From assembly GCA_028386065.3 (NCBI GenBank), contig JAKUCV010001844.1, forward strand, positions 1-64,000: a stretch of DNA of 64,000 nucleotides, written 5' to 3'. The DNA is from Turnera subulata. Its lineage: Eukaryota > Streptophyta > Magnoliopsida > Malpighiales > Passifloraceae. Below are positions 24,084-34,139 of this stretch, piece by piece (position 1 is the first letter of the stretch; each line of letters opens with the position of its first letter). The notes beneath the pieces are model-generated. The model ran no database searches and was not told the DNA's origin. It saw nothing but the letters and a program-made list of their open reading frames with translations. The position numbers were made by a program, and so were the translations under genes.

Positions 24084-24282
24084 TGTTGGGATGTAAGTGT
24101 GAGTGGTGAATCCCACATCGGAGAGAAAGAGGCCAAGTGAGTAACATATAAGTGGAGTGGACCCATGTACCCAATACCTTGAGGTTTTGGGTTACAGAGT
24201 GGTGTCCTGGTCACGCGTATGGAACTCACTTGGGCCTCGCGTATTGTCTCCCCGGTTTTTGGGCTATTCCCGGTTCTCAACA
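24084..24282 (+). mobile_element. 199-bp LTR, TRIM-like or copia-like
   Basis: It starts tgttgggatgtaagtgtgag, includes aatcccacatcgg, a word frequent in small plant LTRs, and ends cggttctcaaca. The inverted termini TGTTGGG/CTCAACA and the preceding polypurine tract mark it as an LTR. The SUVR5-like coding similarity resumes immediately after it. A target duplication is not convincing (gaacg upstream versus aaacg downstream). Confidence 0.6.
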
Positions 24283-24545
24283 AAACGCATCCAGCATCAA
24301 ACTCCCTTAACACTGGTGAATTAAGTATACAACCTCTGTTGCATCTGAAACAGGGAAACTTGGTAGATTGGCAGGATCCCACCAATGCTCGTCTGATGGC
24401 CATATTACCAGTTCCATGCAAAAGTTTTTCAAATATTATAAGACCATTGTTTGATAAATCACGCAGTCCTGAGATTGAGGTATGTTTCGGTACTTATACT
24501 CATTATTGTGGAAGTTATTATTTGGATCCTGATCTTTATGTTGAG
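24283..24545 (+). pseudogene. SUVR5-like relic, segment after the zinc-finger exon
   Basis: The frame begins HPASNSLNTGELSIQP and, after a one-base shift, continues SVASETGKLGRLAGSHQCSS, which resembles the linker region that follows the zinc fingers in SUVR5. The frameshift and the downstream stop make it non-functional. The assignment is weaker than for the neighbouring exons. Confidence 0.5.
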
Positions 24546-24741
24546 GTAGATTAAACTTGTCAGATGTTTTTAAAAAATTATAATACTAGATCTACGCAAT
24601 AAATCCACTCAATTGCCATCAAAGAAGTATTCTTATGTACACCATTCCAATATCACAGCTGTGTAACGTGTTGATTTGGTTTCTTATCTGCCATGGTAAT
24701 GTTGTTCTCCTTTGCAAAAGGTCCCACACAATTTGTGAGAG

Positions 24742-26095
24742 TCAGTCTCCATGGACACCTGCGGGGTATCCTTTGGCTAGTGCCAGCTTGACCGCCTCTT
24801 TTACAGCCTTTGTCTCTGCTGCCATCACCAAGATACAATAGCTCTTGCAAGCCACTCCATCTATTAGTCGTCCTTGATTGTCCCCGACAACGGCTCCTAT
24901 TCCAGTTCTGTTTCCAATCCCTGTGTATGCTGCATCACAATTCAACTTCACCAACCCCTCCTCTGGTCTTGACCAATGCACTACTCGATTTCTATCCCTG
25001 TTTTCCTCAATCGGATTTACCAAACCCCGCCTTTCTGATAAAGCAGCAGGTCATTCATCTAATGGTGGTCTGTGGATTAACCTCAGTCCCTTCAAAAACC
25101 TTTCTGTTCCTAGTATTTCATATTTTCCACATCAACTCAGCTGCAGCAGCTCTTAGTGTCACGCGATCTGTTTGGTCAAATTCCTGCCCAGTTCTTGCCG
25201 CCACCTTTTCAAACCCGGGGAGCCAACACTGTCAGTATAATATCCCAGATTTGATCCAGACCAGGCCACCTTAGCATGTTCAGTTGTTGACAGAAGAATA
25301 ACACATGCTCAAAATAAACTCTTCTTCCTGTTCAAAGATTGGACATGCTAAATCTGTGTTGATTTTCTTCTTGCTCATATTCTGTTTTGTTGCCACTACA
25401 TACCTTAGACATCTTGACATAAACCATAGTACTTTTGGTTGCACCTCAAGTCCCAATTTTCCTTCTAGGTCACTGTGTCCAAGTTATGGGAGGGAGGTAC
25501 TAACCTGGTTTTGTTGTTATACCAGCACATTCTTGGTACCTGTATCCTGATTTCACAGTATATTCACCATCTTCATTAAAATGCCAAACCAATTGATCTT
25601 CTATATTCTTGGCAATAGGGATACTTAAAACAGAGAACGAACCATGTTTATGATTCCAAGCCTATCTGTGTTGCTGCATAATGTCCTGCATCATGAAACC
25701 TATGAGAGGTCTCGTTGTTCAGATTCCACCTGAAAATTTTCATCTCTAGGAATCCGTTTGTCTGACCAAGTTAGCACCTTTCCTCCATTTCCAATGTTCC
25801 ATCTCAGCTCCTCATCAAGTAAAACTTTGCCTTGCATTAAACTGCTCCATCCCTGTGAAGATTTACTGGTGATTTCTGCCTTGACAAAATTATTTCTAAA
25901 GTAGTATTTACCCCCTCTTACCCATAAAGCATCCGGGCTGTGAATTAGTCTCCACCATTGTTTGGCAAGGAGAAAACTTGCAAATTTTCAAAACCCATGC
26001 CTCCCTCCATCCTTGATTGTGTGAGTTTATCCCAAGAGACCCAACATTTCTTGTTTTTGTGTCATCACCACCCCAAAAGAACTTCATCATCCCCC
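24742..26095 (-). mobile_element. LINE fragment (RT C-terminal part, zf-RVT and RNase H), decayed
   Basis: Read on the minus strand. At 25,908-26,090 the phrases FFWGGDD, a frameshifted WVSWDKL-like stretch and GMGF-like residues are those of the end of a plant LINE reverse transcriptase. A zf-RVT-like part follows (25,140-25,320). At 24,742-25,023 an RNase H domain has VKLNCDAAYTG, GIGAVVGDNQGRLIDG and VMAAETKAVKEAVKLALAKG, with the first catalytic Asp and the Glu in place. Several frameshifts break the protein. It separates the first SUVR5-like relic from the array to its right. Confidence 0.8.
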
Positions 26096-26179
26096 CATGA
26101 AGTTGGTTGCAAAAACTAGCAGGGAACTAGTTAAGGCTTTATAATGTCCTCAGTAATGTCTTTGTAATATCAAAACTGA

Positions 26180-26500
26180 GTTAAGGCTGCCATGGAATGG
26201 AATGTACAACCTTATTAGCGTTATCCTGCACAAAATTAAAAGATATGCAGAAGGGTCCTAACCTATTAGATAGTGATTTCTACAATAGATTGTATGCCAT
26301 CAAGAAGAGAATCTCTATGTACAATTTTATCCCAAAAAATACATCCCGTATCCCATTGCTTGATCTATTGCATAGAAAAAACTGAGGTTATCCTAGCTGC
26401 TTACTCTAAAGTTATTTCAAATGATCAGCCCGTCATAATCAGGCCTACTAAATTACTTATATATCATGGAAGTAGCAACGTCTTTTTTGAATCAACTACT
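26180..26500 (+). repeat. Array block shared with 31,415-31,650 and 40,390-40,640
   Basis: Words such as atagattgtatgccatcaag, aagttatttcaaatgat and cataatcaggcctacta recur in the same order at 31,425-31,640 and 40,390-40,580. It is non-coding 3' flank of the minus-strand gene family in the tandem array. Confidence 0.75.
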
Positions 26501-26529
26501 ATAGGCCGACATATCACCGCAGCTTATAG

Positions 26530-26765
26530 GGCTTAACCCTTAATGTAAGACGGATAGTACGAATAATCTCTGTTCAGCTTCTCATCAACTATTATAGGCC
26601 GACATATCACCGCAGCTTCGAAAGTCTGGCGCTGCTGGGTAGCCTCGTTGATGAGGGTGAAAGTTAAGAAAAATAGTTCGCACCAGCACCTGTACACATT
26701 TGCTTATTCAACTCCCTGAACATTTGCACATTTAACATCCTGGACAAATGTATGTTTCCCACCCT
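26530..26765 (-). pseudogene. Single-exon relic of the unrecognised three-exon gene family
   Basis: The minus strand from about 26,765 matches exon 3 of the gene at 53,779-54,879 (GGKHTFVQDV, RCWCELFFLTFTLINEATQQ, RQTFEAA) but has an in-frame TAA (GTTGAATAAGCA) and an altered end. Exons 1 and 2 are absent; a truncated LINE begins about 100 bp upstream at the place where the intron continued in the intact copies. Confidence 0.8.
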
Positions 26766-26866
26766 GCAAGGATGCATAACAATGGAAAATGGTAGACTTG
26801 GATTAATGGCAAGACAAGAGGATAGGCTTGTCTGTAATATCCATTATTGACCCAATTAAAGTAGCT

Positions 26867-27155
26867 TGAAACGGATTGCCTAAGGGTTATCCAGGAGCTG
26901 CATTCAATCCAACCATCCATCTCCTATCTCTCACTGGTGCTCTCACAAGTCCATCAGCTTTCTATTGGACTCCGCTCTATTTCTTTTTCTCATACTCCAA
27001 GGCAATGTATTAGATTAGCTCATGAGGTTGCTCGGTTAGCCAGACGTTGTAACTCTACAACTGTTTTGCTGGAGGAATTTCCTCACAGAGTTGTTAGCCT
27101 TGCTGTGGCAGATGTAACCTCTTAGCTATTAATGGATAAGCCTCGTTTCTAAAAA
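26867..27155 (+). mobile_element. 5'-truncated LINE 3' end with A-rich tail
   Basis: The frame ending at 27,125 reads ETDCLRVIQEL ... FSHTPRQ then RLAHEVARLARR and a terminal Ser-Leu-Ala-Val-Ala-Asp-Val, the C-terminal pattern of the RNase H domain of plant LINEs (Arg-x-x-Asn-x-x-Ala-His region; Asn is lost). An A-rich end follows near 27,150. It starts abruptly where paralogous array copies continue with gggaagaatggg, so it is an insertion. Confidence 0.65.
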
Positions 27156-27248
27156 AAACTAAGCCACAGCTTAAATTGATTGAGATATATGATTGAATCA
27201 AAATATAAGAGTTCAATTACACAAGTAGAATAGTACATATACTCAGTA

Positions 27249-27281
27249 TGTATATATATATACATATATATATATATATTT
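27249..27281. repeat. TA dinucleotide-rich microsatellite
   Basis: Alternating tatata/tacata run (tatatatatatacatatatatatatatata). Confidence 0.8.
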
Positions 27282-27732
27282 GAAAAATAATAAAAATTTT
27301 GATTTACACCATCTATTAATAAAGAATCTCCACTGATCCCTTACAACTTATTAGATGACTATTTTACCATTTATCATAACATACAAAGTTCATATTTAAC
27401 ATTTCATTAGTATTATTAAAATTTTCATTTAAGTTAATTTCCTAAGTAATCTTATTTTATCAATAATTTATGACTTGTGATAAGATTATTTTCAAAGGAG
27501 GGCAAGCATGAAAATTGTCATACAAGTAGAGAAGTCTTAGTCTTCTGTATATTGCTAACAGAATAGAGCTTTTTTATTGTCATAATAATAGATTGTAACT
27601 TTTTTATAATGGCCACTACAGGTATATTTGGGTGGTTTTTTTGGAAACCTGGGAGTGGGGGATTAACCTCTTGCACAAAAAAATAAATAGCGGTGGCATT
27701 CTAATTAAACCGCAGGCGCCGAGAGTTAAAAC

Positions 27733-28203
27733 CAAGGTTTTGAAAACCGGACCGGCCATTGAACCGGCGAAGGGGATGTTCAAGGAAAATCGGGGTTCAA
27801 CCGTTTTATTAAAATATATTAATTTTTTAAGAAAACGGTCAAAATATATTCATTATAATAATTTTATGGTCAAAATTGAAGTCATTCTCAATATATACTA
27901 AAACTTATATAAAGAAAACAATAATTTGTAATAGTTTAGTTGGTTAATGATTTTAAATATTGTTAGGAGGTCAAGGGTTCAAGTCTTACTCTCACCATTT
28001 TTAAAACTTTTAAATGAAAAAAAAAGGTTCAACCGGTAAAAAAACCGGTAAAAACCGGCCGATTCGTTAAAAACCGTAAAAACCGGCCGGTTCAAAACGG
28101 TTGTGTAACATGGGGTTTTTTCCAGTGAACCGGACCGGGGCTTTGCTGAAAAGGCGGTTGAACCGGGTTAACCGGGCGAACCGGTCCGGTTTTGATAACC
28201 TTG
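27733..28203. mobile_element. hAT-type MITE of about 470 bp with 8-bp TSD
   Basis: Terminal inverted repeats begin caaggtt(t/a)t(g/c)aaaaccgg and the element is flanked by gttaaaac at 27,725-27,732 and 28,204-28,211, a perfect 8-bp duplication. An 8-bp TSD and TIRs starting CAAGG fit the hAT superfamily. No transposase frame is present. Inside are many ccggtt/aaccgg words in both orientations and a tRNA-like segment at 27,932-27,986. Confidence 0.85.
27932..27986 (+). other. tRNA-like A-box and B-box inside the MITE
   Basis: tagtttagttgg (27,932-27,943) fits the polymerase III A box and ggttcaagtct (27,976-27,986) fits the B box, 32 bp apart as in SINE heads. There is no complete cloverleaf, so this is not a tRNA gene. 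It may be a captured SINE or a chance match. Confidence 0.45.
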
Positions 28204-28437
28204 GTTAAAACTTAAAAGAAAAAAATTCAAAAAGGCTAGATGACAAGGTAACACAGATACAACCATGCATTAGCGAGCCCAAGAAAACCTCCCATACTCG
28301 CACGCACCCCATGTTGATCTCTCAAGTAGCCCATACACTGCTTCACCATTACGGACTCAAAACCCTTCCCCAAATTAAAAAGAATACTTCTTGAAACCTC
28401 GCTCCTTCAAACCCGATCTATTCACGAAACCTTAGCT

Positions 28438-28880
28438 ATGGCCCAAGTTCGTAGGTGCTATTTTGCCACCGACCCAAAGGGTACTTTCCAACAATTGATC
28501 GAGTACATCCGGAGCAAAAAGGAAAAGAGAAAGCTATCTTTCAAATATTCGGAGGCGGGGAAAACACCTAGAGAGATACCTGTACTCCCGCTAACGGGGG
28601 AGCCAGGACTTTTTCGATGTAGAGCTTGCTGGTGGTCCAAATTGTTGGACTACGACGAGCTTCGAGGTCGGTAGCGTCTATTTCACTGCCTTCGGCAATC
28701 AGCGTATGCGTACCTTCGATTGGTTGTATTTCGATGGTTTCGGACGCCTATTCCCCATTGGTTCTAGAACCACACGTTCTAAAACTCTAGGCTTCAAGAG
28801 CAGGTATGGTCACGATCTTCTGATCTATAAAGCTTTACTTGGGATGAAACCATTTAAAACCGAAACAACAATTAGAATAT
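28438..28880 (+). pseudogene. Ribosome-inactivating-protein-like relic, N-terminal part
   Basis: A first frame (28,438-28,674) has TFQQLIEYIRSKK and EIPVLPL; near 28,610 the frame shifts by one and continues with FDVEL, SFEVGSVYFTAFG, WLYFDGFGRLFP and a RYGHDLLIYKALLG segment, ending in TAA at 28,880. The order and spacing recall the N-terminal half of the rRNA N-glycosidase (RIP) fold, including the segment with the family's conserved Tyr. The region that would carry the catalytic Glu/Arg is absent, so no active enzyme could be made. It starts with an ATG about 20 bp after a T/A-poor leader. Family assignment is by eye and could be wrong. A second, more damaged copy is at 36,088. Confidence 0.5.
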
Positions 28881-30417
28881 AACTTTGTTGAGCAACTAAG
28901 AATAAAAAATATTTGTTCCCTTAAACACTATTCATTATTATTATTCATAATTTGTATTTAGCTAGGTAATAATTAAGTTATTGGAGTAGAAATTTATCCG
29001 AGAGGTGACAAAGTTGTCCAAAGCACATATACACAAAAATCATCAAAGCAAAAATATACTCAATAATAGTTTCTAGGTGTATGCAATAAATTCCTCATAA
29101 GTTAATATTATTTAGATGTTTATAATAGTGTTGTAAGATAGAAGTTTATGGAAGATACAAATATTTAGTTTTCTCATTAATCTCTACACTTTTTACCTCC
29201 TCTTTAGCCTTTGTCCATGAATGATTATTGTTTAGTGCACATAAAACTGTTTGTCCGACATTTTAGATTTTTTAAATGATTTATAGTAGTATGTACTATG
29301 AGACTAGTAAAAGGGAACTGTTTAGGTAGTACTCTTTCTTTTCTTTTCTTTTTTTCTACATTGGTGTGCTTTCCAATCAAAGGTAACAAATTGAGCCATT
29401 TTTTGTGCAATCACGCTGGAGAGCTATCTCTTTTATGAGTCTAATGGAATGTGAGGTGTAATAAAACATGCCCAAGAGGGTCTTGCAAGATGGGATACGA
29501 GTAGAATTAGAAGTCTTTAAAATTGAGAAAAAGTGAGTGTTTTAACTTTCCCTGCAATCTTGTTAAACTTGGAACCAGTCCGGTCGGTTGAACCTGGTTA
29601 ACCGTGACCTGTTGGGTCTCCAAGTCAAAAGTTTCTTTGTAATTTTTGGTTGAACCTGGTTTTAACTACTTTTAGCCTGGGAAAATCGCAACTCGGTGGC
29701 CCGAACGGATCAACCCGGTCCGAGTTTAATAACGTCGCTTTCCCATCGTCTCTCTAGCTTTGTATTGACTCCCTGCTTCTTCATGTTTAGGGCTGGGCAG
29801 TCCAGGTAGGTGAATTAATTCTACATGGGACATTTGATTTTGAGTACCCTGGGGGAAGCATGGGGATGAAAAAAAAAGGCGTGAGAGGTTACAAATTTTG
29901 AAAGTCAAATTGATTAGTTGGGATTATCTTTGGCTTTATCTGTAGTATGGATTAGAAGGTTGCAGCCGCATGTATAACATATGTGCATAGTAATGATAGA
30001 GGAGATTGAAGAACATGTCGACCAGGAAAATAAGGGTTTTGAGATGGCAGCCCGATAAGAATCCAACATGAAATTAGCATGCATAGTTTTAGAGGGTTTC
30101 AACTCGTTTAATTAAATAATTTGACCCGATATGATATGAAAATAAGTGGGTCAAGTCCGGATTAACCAACCAACCCCGATAGGTATCTATGACTCGTTAT
30201 ATTTTAATTCTATACATTCTACTAATTTTTGACTTATTTAATATTTAAGATCAAAATTATTAAGTTATTTAAAAATATTTTTATAGATGTTTAAAATATT
30301 TTTATATTATGAATAGACAAACTGGTTCGCTGATGCCACAAAATTATGGAAACATCTAAAGGATCATAGGTGATTATAATTTTTTAGTTATAAAAAGGTG
30401 GAGATTGTGGTTCCAAC
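28881..30417. other. Non-coding array segment paralogous to 36,570-38,760
   Basis: The same succession of words occurs after both RIP-like relics (for example aataatagttt(c/t)taggtgtatgcaataaat and ggttgcagcc at 29,960 and 38,280). No coding sequence was seen. It holds a small MITE at 29,553-29,737. Confidence 0.7.
29553..29737. mobile_element. 185-bp MITE with paralogous empty site
   Basis: Flanked by ctttccc (29,546-29,552 and 29,738-29,744). The paralogous segment at about 38,092-38,112 reads gttttaactttcccattgtctc with one ctttccc and no insert, which is the empty site. The ends are imperfect inverted repeats (ttgttaaacttgga against ttattaaactcgga). The repeated ggttgaacctggtt words resemble the larger hAT-type MITE at 27,733. 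Confidence 0.8.
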
Positions 30418-30559
30418 TTGGAACCTTCAGGATTTAGAACAATTGCAAACAACCATCCATGCTGTATGGAGCTGCGCAAACAATCTAAACTTATGCTCTG
30501 GTGGTTTTTTTTTTTTTTGATGCTAAATTATGCTTTGGTAGTTGATTTTGTAGATGTTG

Positions 30560-31372
30560 AATATCCTCAGTCATGTCTTTATAGGTCTGGACGCAATTGT
30601 AATACGTTCGACAAAATGAAGTTGGGTGAAGTGTGAATGTTAGCCCTTGGCAGAACCGCAGAAGTGAGTTAAGGCTGCCAAGGAATATATAACCTTATTA
30701 GCGTTGTCCTGTACAAAATTTAAAGAGATGGACCAGTCCATATGCAAAAGGGTCCTAACTTTTGGCCGGGGACCCTTGAATGCTAGTTTGATATATATAC
30801 TGTTGAAAGTTTTTGGATCCTAAAGTGCTAGTTTGATTTACTCTTGTAAGTATTTTGATCCTCGAGTGCTTGTTTGATTTACTCTTGTAAGTATTTTTAT
30901 GTTGCCAGCCGCTCGCCAAATCTTGTGAATCACCACCAAGTGCTCGTTGATGGCTGCACATTGGTCTTTTGGGGGGTCAAGATGTAAGCATTAACTGTCG
31001 CCCTGTTTAATCTTGAATGTCTCTTGTACCCGCTGGGCATGGGATTTTTGAGGTTGTTACTTCACTTCTCCCACAGACTTTCTTGGAAGAGTTATTCTAA
31101 TGGGCATTTAAAAGGACATCATTTTTCAGTTTATGTATCTGATCGCATGAGGCCATCGTAAACATTGGACCTGAAGTATCTGTATGTACTTCAAGTTCTT
31201 GTGTGCACATGGTTTGTCCAAGTTCTTGTGTGTTTCATTGATTGGTTTCACCACTCCATGAGCAGATTGCTTCTGGTGAAGAATTGATATACGACTGTCT
31301 AAGGATATCCTTACCTTTGGGGAGCTACCACTTTCAGGGGCCGCCTTTACAAGCTCCGTTTACATGAATAAC
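30560..31372 (+). pseudogene. SUVR5-like SET/post-SET relic, copy 1
   Basis: The piece at 30,903-30,960 (gccgctcgccaaatcttgtgaatcaccac) corresponds to the SET motif around CSPNLVNH, and 31,265-31,370 to the exon with IASGEELIYD followed by a damaged post-SET region ending ggggccgccttta. Both are clearly related to the copies at 33,618 and 39,272 but carry extra indels and substitutions. Leading segment 30,560-30,740 (tctggacgcaattgtaatac) is shared with 38,915-39,060. Confidence 0.65.
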
Positions 31373-31399
31373 ACTCTTACTAGATAGTGACTCATTAAT

Positions 31400-31905
31400 T
31401 GGTTCTCATCAAATTGTTCTAGATTGTACGCTATCAAGAAAGAATCTCTACGTAAAACTTTATCCTAAAAGACACACCCCGTACTAAATCCCTTAATGCC
31501 CTTTTGAGATGGCTATGATAGTTACATTACACAATTTCCCTTGTCCGGTCTCCAAACTCTGGGGTTATCCTATGCTGCTTATACTCTTTAAAGTTATTTC
31601 AAATGATTGATCAGCCCATCATAATCAGGCCTACTACATTGAGAAAAACTAGAAGAGCTTCCAACACAAAGTAGACACTATTCCATCTGTCAAGCTACAA
31701 TAATGGAAGTAGAACTTCTTTAATTAGGAACAACAAAGTAGATATGCGAGACCAAAAGAAAAACACCGAGCAATCATCAAATGCATAAATATATATTCAA
31801 TGTATGTTCAATATATTAAAATGAGAAAATTAAGCAAGTAACATATTCAACCGTCCAATGTGATACACATTATAGTTCAACATATAATTTCTCATCGTAT
31901 CAGAA
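31400..31905. repeat. 3' flank of the deleted three-exon gene
   Basis: This stretch matches the sequence that follows exon 3 of the minus-strand gene family (40,390-40,915, 43,240-43,360, 53,640-53,720), ending gttcaacatataatttctcatcgtatcag. In the other copies exon 3 lies about 80 bp further; here the sequence jumps to the region upstream of exon 1. Confidence 0.75.
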
Positions 31906-33350
31906 TGGAGCTGATCGATGGAGCCTTGAGGCCGGGTGTAACATCTTTCTATGTTTTTTTAATGGAACCGAACCGACCGGGACTCTGAAAAGACAGAGGA
32001 CTAATTGTTTTAACCGGTCCGTCATGGGCCCGGATTGGAGAAAACGAGAGAGGAGGACGTCAAGAATGGGTTAAGTTTTGTTTGGGCTTTACTTTGATTT
32101 GGGCTGGAAGGAGATGGAAAGGAAAGGACGCATACAATAACTGGGCTGGAGAAAGGCTTAATCATTCACCTGGCTCCCAGTTTGACACCAGCTTCAAAAT
32201 AGGCCCTTCACCTTTTATTGTTATGATTTTTTACAGGAATTTGGGCTTCCACCTTGATTGTAACCCACCTGCAGATCTTGATCTTGACCATATCAAATGC
32301 TGTCACAGGTTTTTAATTTTTGTTGACGCATTAAAAAAACCATACTTCTCCGTGACTACTGGAAAAAAAAAAAAAAGAATAAGAAAAGGGAACAAAGACT
32401 AGGACACACAAGCACACAAACAATAGCTGGAAGACCTAAAATAGTATGATATGAAGAATAAAAAGCTAAGAAACAAAAACAGGTTCAAACTTCAAGGAGC
32501 TAAAACTGAAATTGCTACAGTGCACCTTGAATACCATCCTTACTAATTTGGAATTCAAGGTTTTATTACTTTTCCCCCTAATGGAATGCATTAGGGAAAT
32601 CCAACAAGGAATTGAAGTATCTCTTTTATTCATATCTATCAAGAAGCAAATTTTGCAGTGAATAGCTTGGCAAAACCTGCCCTCTCAATTGGAGAAGAAT
32701 TTCGATGTTTAGCGCCTTGTTCCAACTCTATAATATTTTTCTAGATGATTTTATCGGAGTTACTACCCTAATTAGGATGTAATAAGGTAATTTCCGTTGA
32801 TGCATTTATTACAAAAAATAAAAAAAGAGAGAGCTAAAACTGAAAGTTGCCACAATACACATATAGGTTTGCTTATCAAAAATTCTATAAAAATGTTCTA
32901 GAAATAAACATGGAAATTTTCTATAGCTAAAGATTACAAGCACCCATGTCACTCCAATCGTGATTAATAAGCTAGTAAAACCAAATCAGAAAAAAAAAAA
33001 CAAAAGCTTAACTTAGAAAGCACAATTCTGTGGCATTAATAGCAATATCATATCAACCTGTTTTGAATATCAACATCAACATGGATGAATCTTGTCATAT
33101 AATTGTTTCTCTAACGGTTGAATGATTTTTTAATAAGTAGGTCCATATTATGCTATAGCTTGATATTTAACATTATGGATGCTAAGAAACTAGTATGACA
33201 TGTACCCCTAAAAAAAAAACTAGTACGACAAAAGTAAGTATCACATAAAAAGCAAGATGTGAGGGGGAAAATTGATTGTAATATGAAGACAGCCATAAAC
33301 TACACTGCCTTTACTTGATTCATAACAAAATTGTGTACTAAAACAGAGGT
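31906..33350. repeat. Duplicate of the upstream region at 55,335-56,420
   Basis: From ggagctgatcgatgg onward it follows 55,340-56,420 in order: gaccgggact...gaaaagacagagg, gggttaagttttgtttgggct, tgctacagtgcaccttgaataccat, aagcacaattctgtggcattaatag. Differences are mainly small indels. There is no conserved reading frame; the frame at 32,082-32,402 is not shared with the other copy. Confidence 0.85.
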
Positions 33351-33617
33351 CAATATCATTTCCCACTTCCTGATTCTAATTAGACGTAGTGTTGCAGCTA
33401 CATGTTCATAAGAAACTATAGAAGTATTTGAACCCAGTACATTTGCATCTAATTTTAAGGAAGAGAATATGTGCCTATAGATGGGGGTAGTTGGTGTAGC
33501 GGGGTTCTGGTAGTAAGGAGGCAGTACTAAGACTTAGTCTGGTTTTCTATTAAATTTTTCTGCTCTGGCATTCTTGAGTGCATGTTGATTTACTATTAAG
33601 TCTGTTTCTGTTGCCAG

Positions 33618-34033
33618 CTGCTCGCCAAATCTTGTGAATCACCAGGTTCTTGTTGACAGTATAGATTTTCTTAAATGTCTCTTGTACCCAGTGGGGTTGG
33701 GGTTATTAGGTTTGCACATGTTTTACTTCACTTCACCGCAAAAGCTTCCAGGAAAAATTCTTCTGTTGTCATTTAAAGGAAATTATTTTTTTTCAGGTTA
33801 TATGTATCTGGTCTTCCAGACCTAATGTAGGAATTAGTTCTGCATCTATTTGTTTTAAAACAACAACTGAGTTTGTCCAAGGTACTCGTGTATTTTGTTT
33901 ATTGGTTTCACCATGTAATGAGCAGATTGCTTCTGGTGAAGAATTGACGTATAACTATCGGTATGGACTCCTGCCTTGAGAGGGATATCCATGCCTTTGC
34001 GGAGCTCCCACTTGCAGGGGCCGCCTTTACTAG
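33618..34033 (+). pseudogene. SUVR5-like SET/post-SET relic, copy 2
   Basis: Two exons can be placed. 33,618-33,665 follows ttgccag and reads CSPNLVNHQVLVDSID, the SET motif with the Asn-His pair. 33,926-34,033 follows atgagcag and reads IASGEELTYNYRYGLLP, a TGA, then EGYPCLCGAPTCRGRLY and a TAG stop: the last SET strand and a Cys-x-Cys-x4-Cys post-SET zinc site with the C-terminal end typical of SUVR5. The TGA at 33,979-33,981 replaces what is GGA in copy 3. The rest of the SET domain is absent. Confidence 0.8.
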
Positions 34034-34139
34034 CTCATGCAGAAGAATAATGCTCTGATTTTAATGACCTGTATGCAACTGGGGAGATTGGAGATCCTGG
34101 CATGAGAAGATGTCTTTCTTTGTACACAATAAGGGGATA

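Noticed and set aside
24742..25274. Plus-strand frames of 154 and 92 codons.
   Set aside because: Antisense shadows of the LINE RNase H and zf-RVT region.
27932..27986. Possible tRNA gene.
   Set aside because: A and B boxes only; no acceptor stem or anticodon arm could be formed.
32082..32402. Plus-strand frame of 106 codons in the duplicated upstream block.
   Set aside because: Not conserved in the paralogous block at 55,500-55,700, where indels break it.
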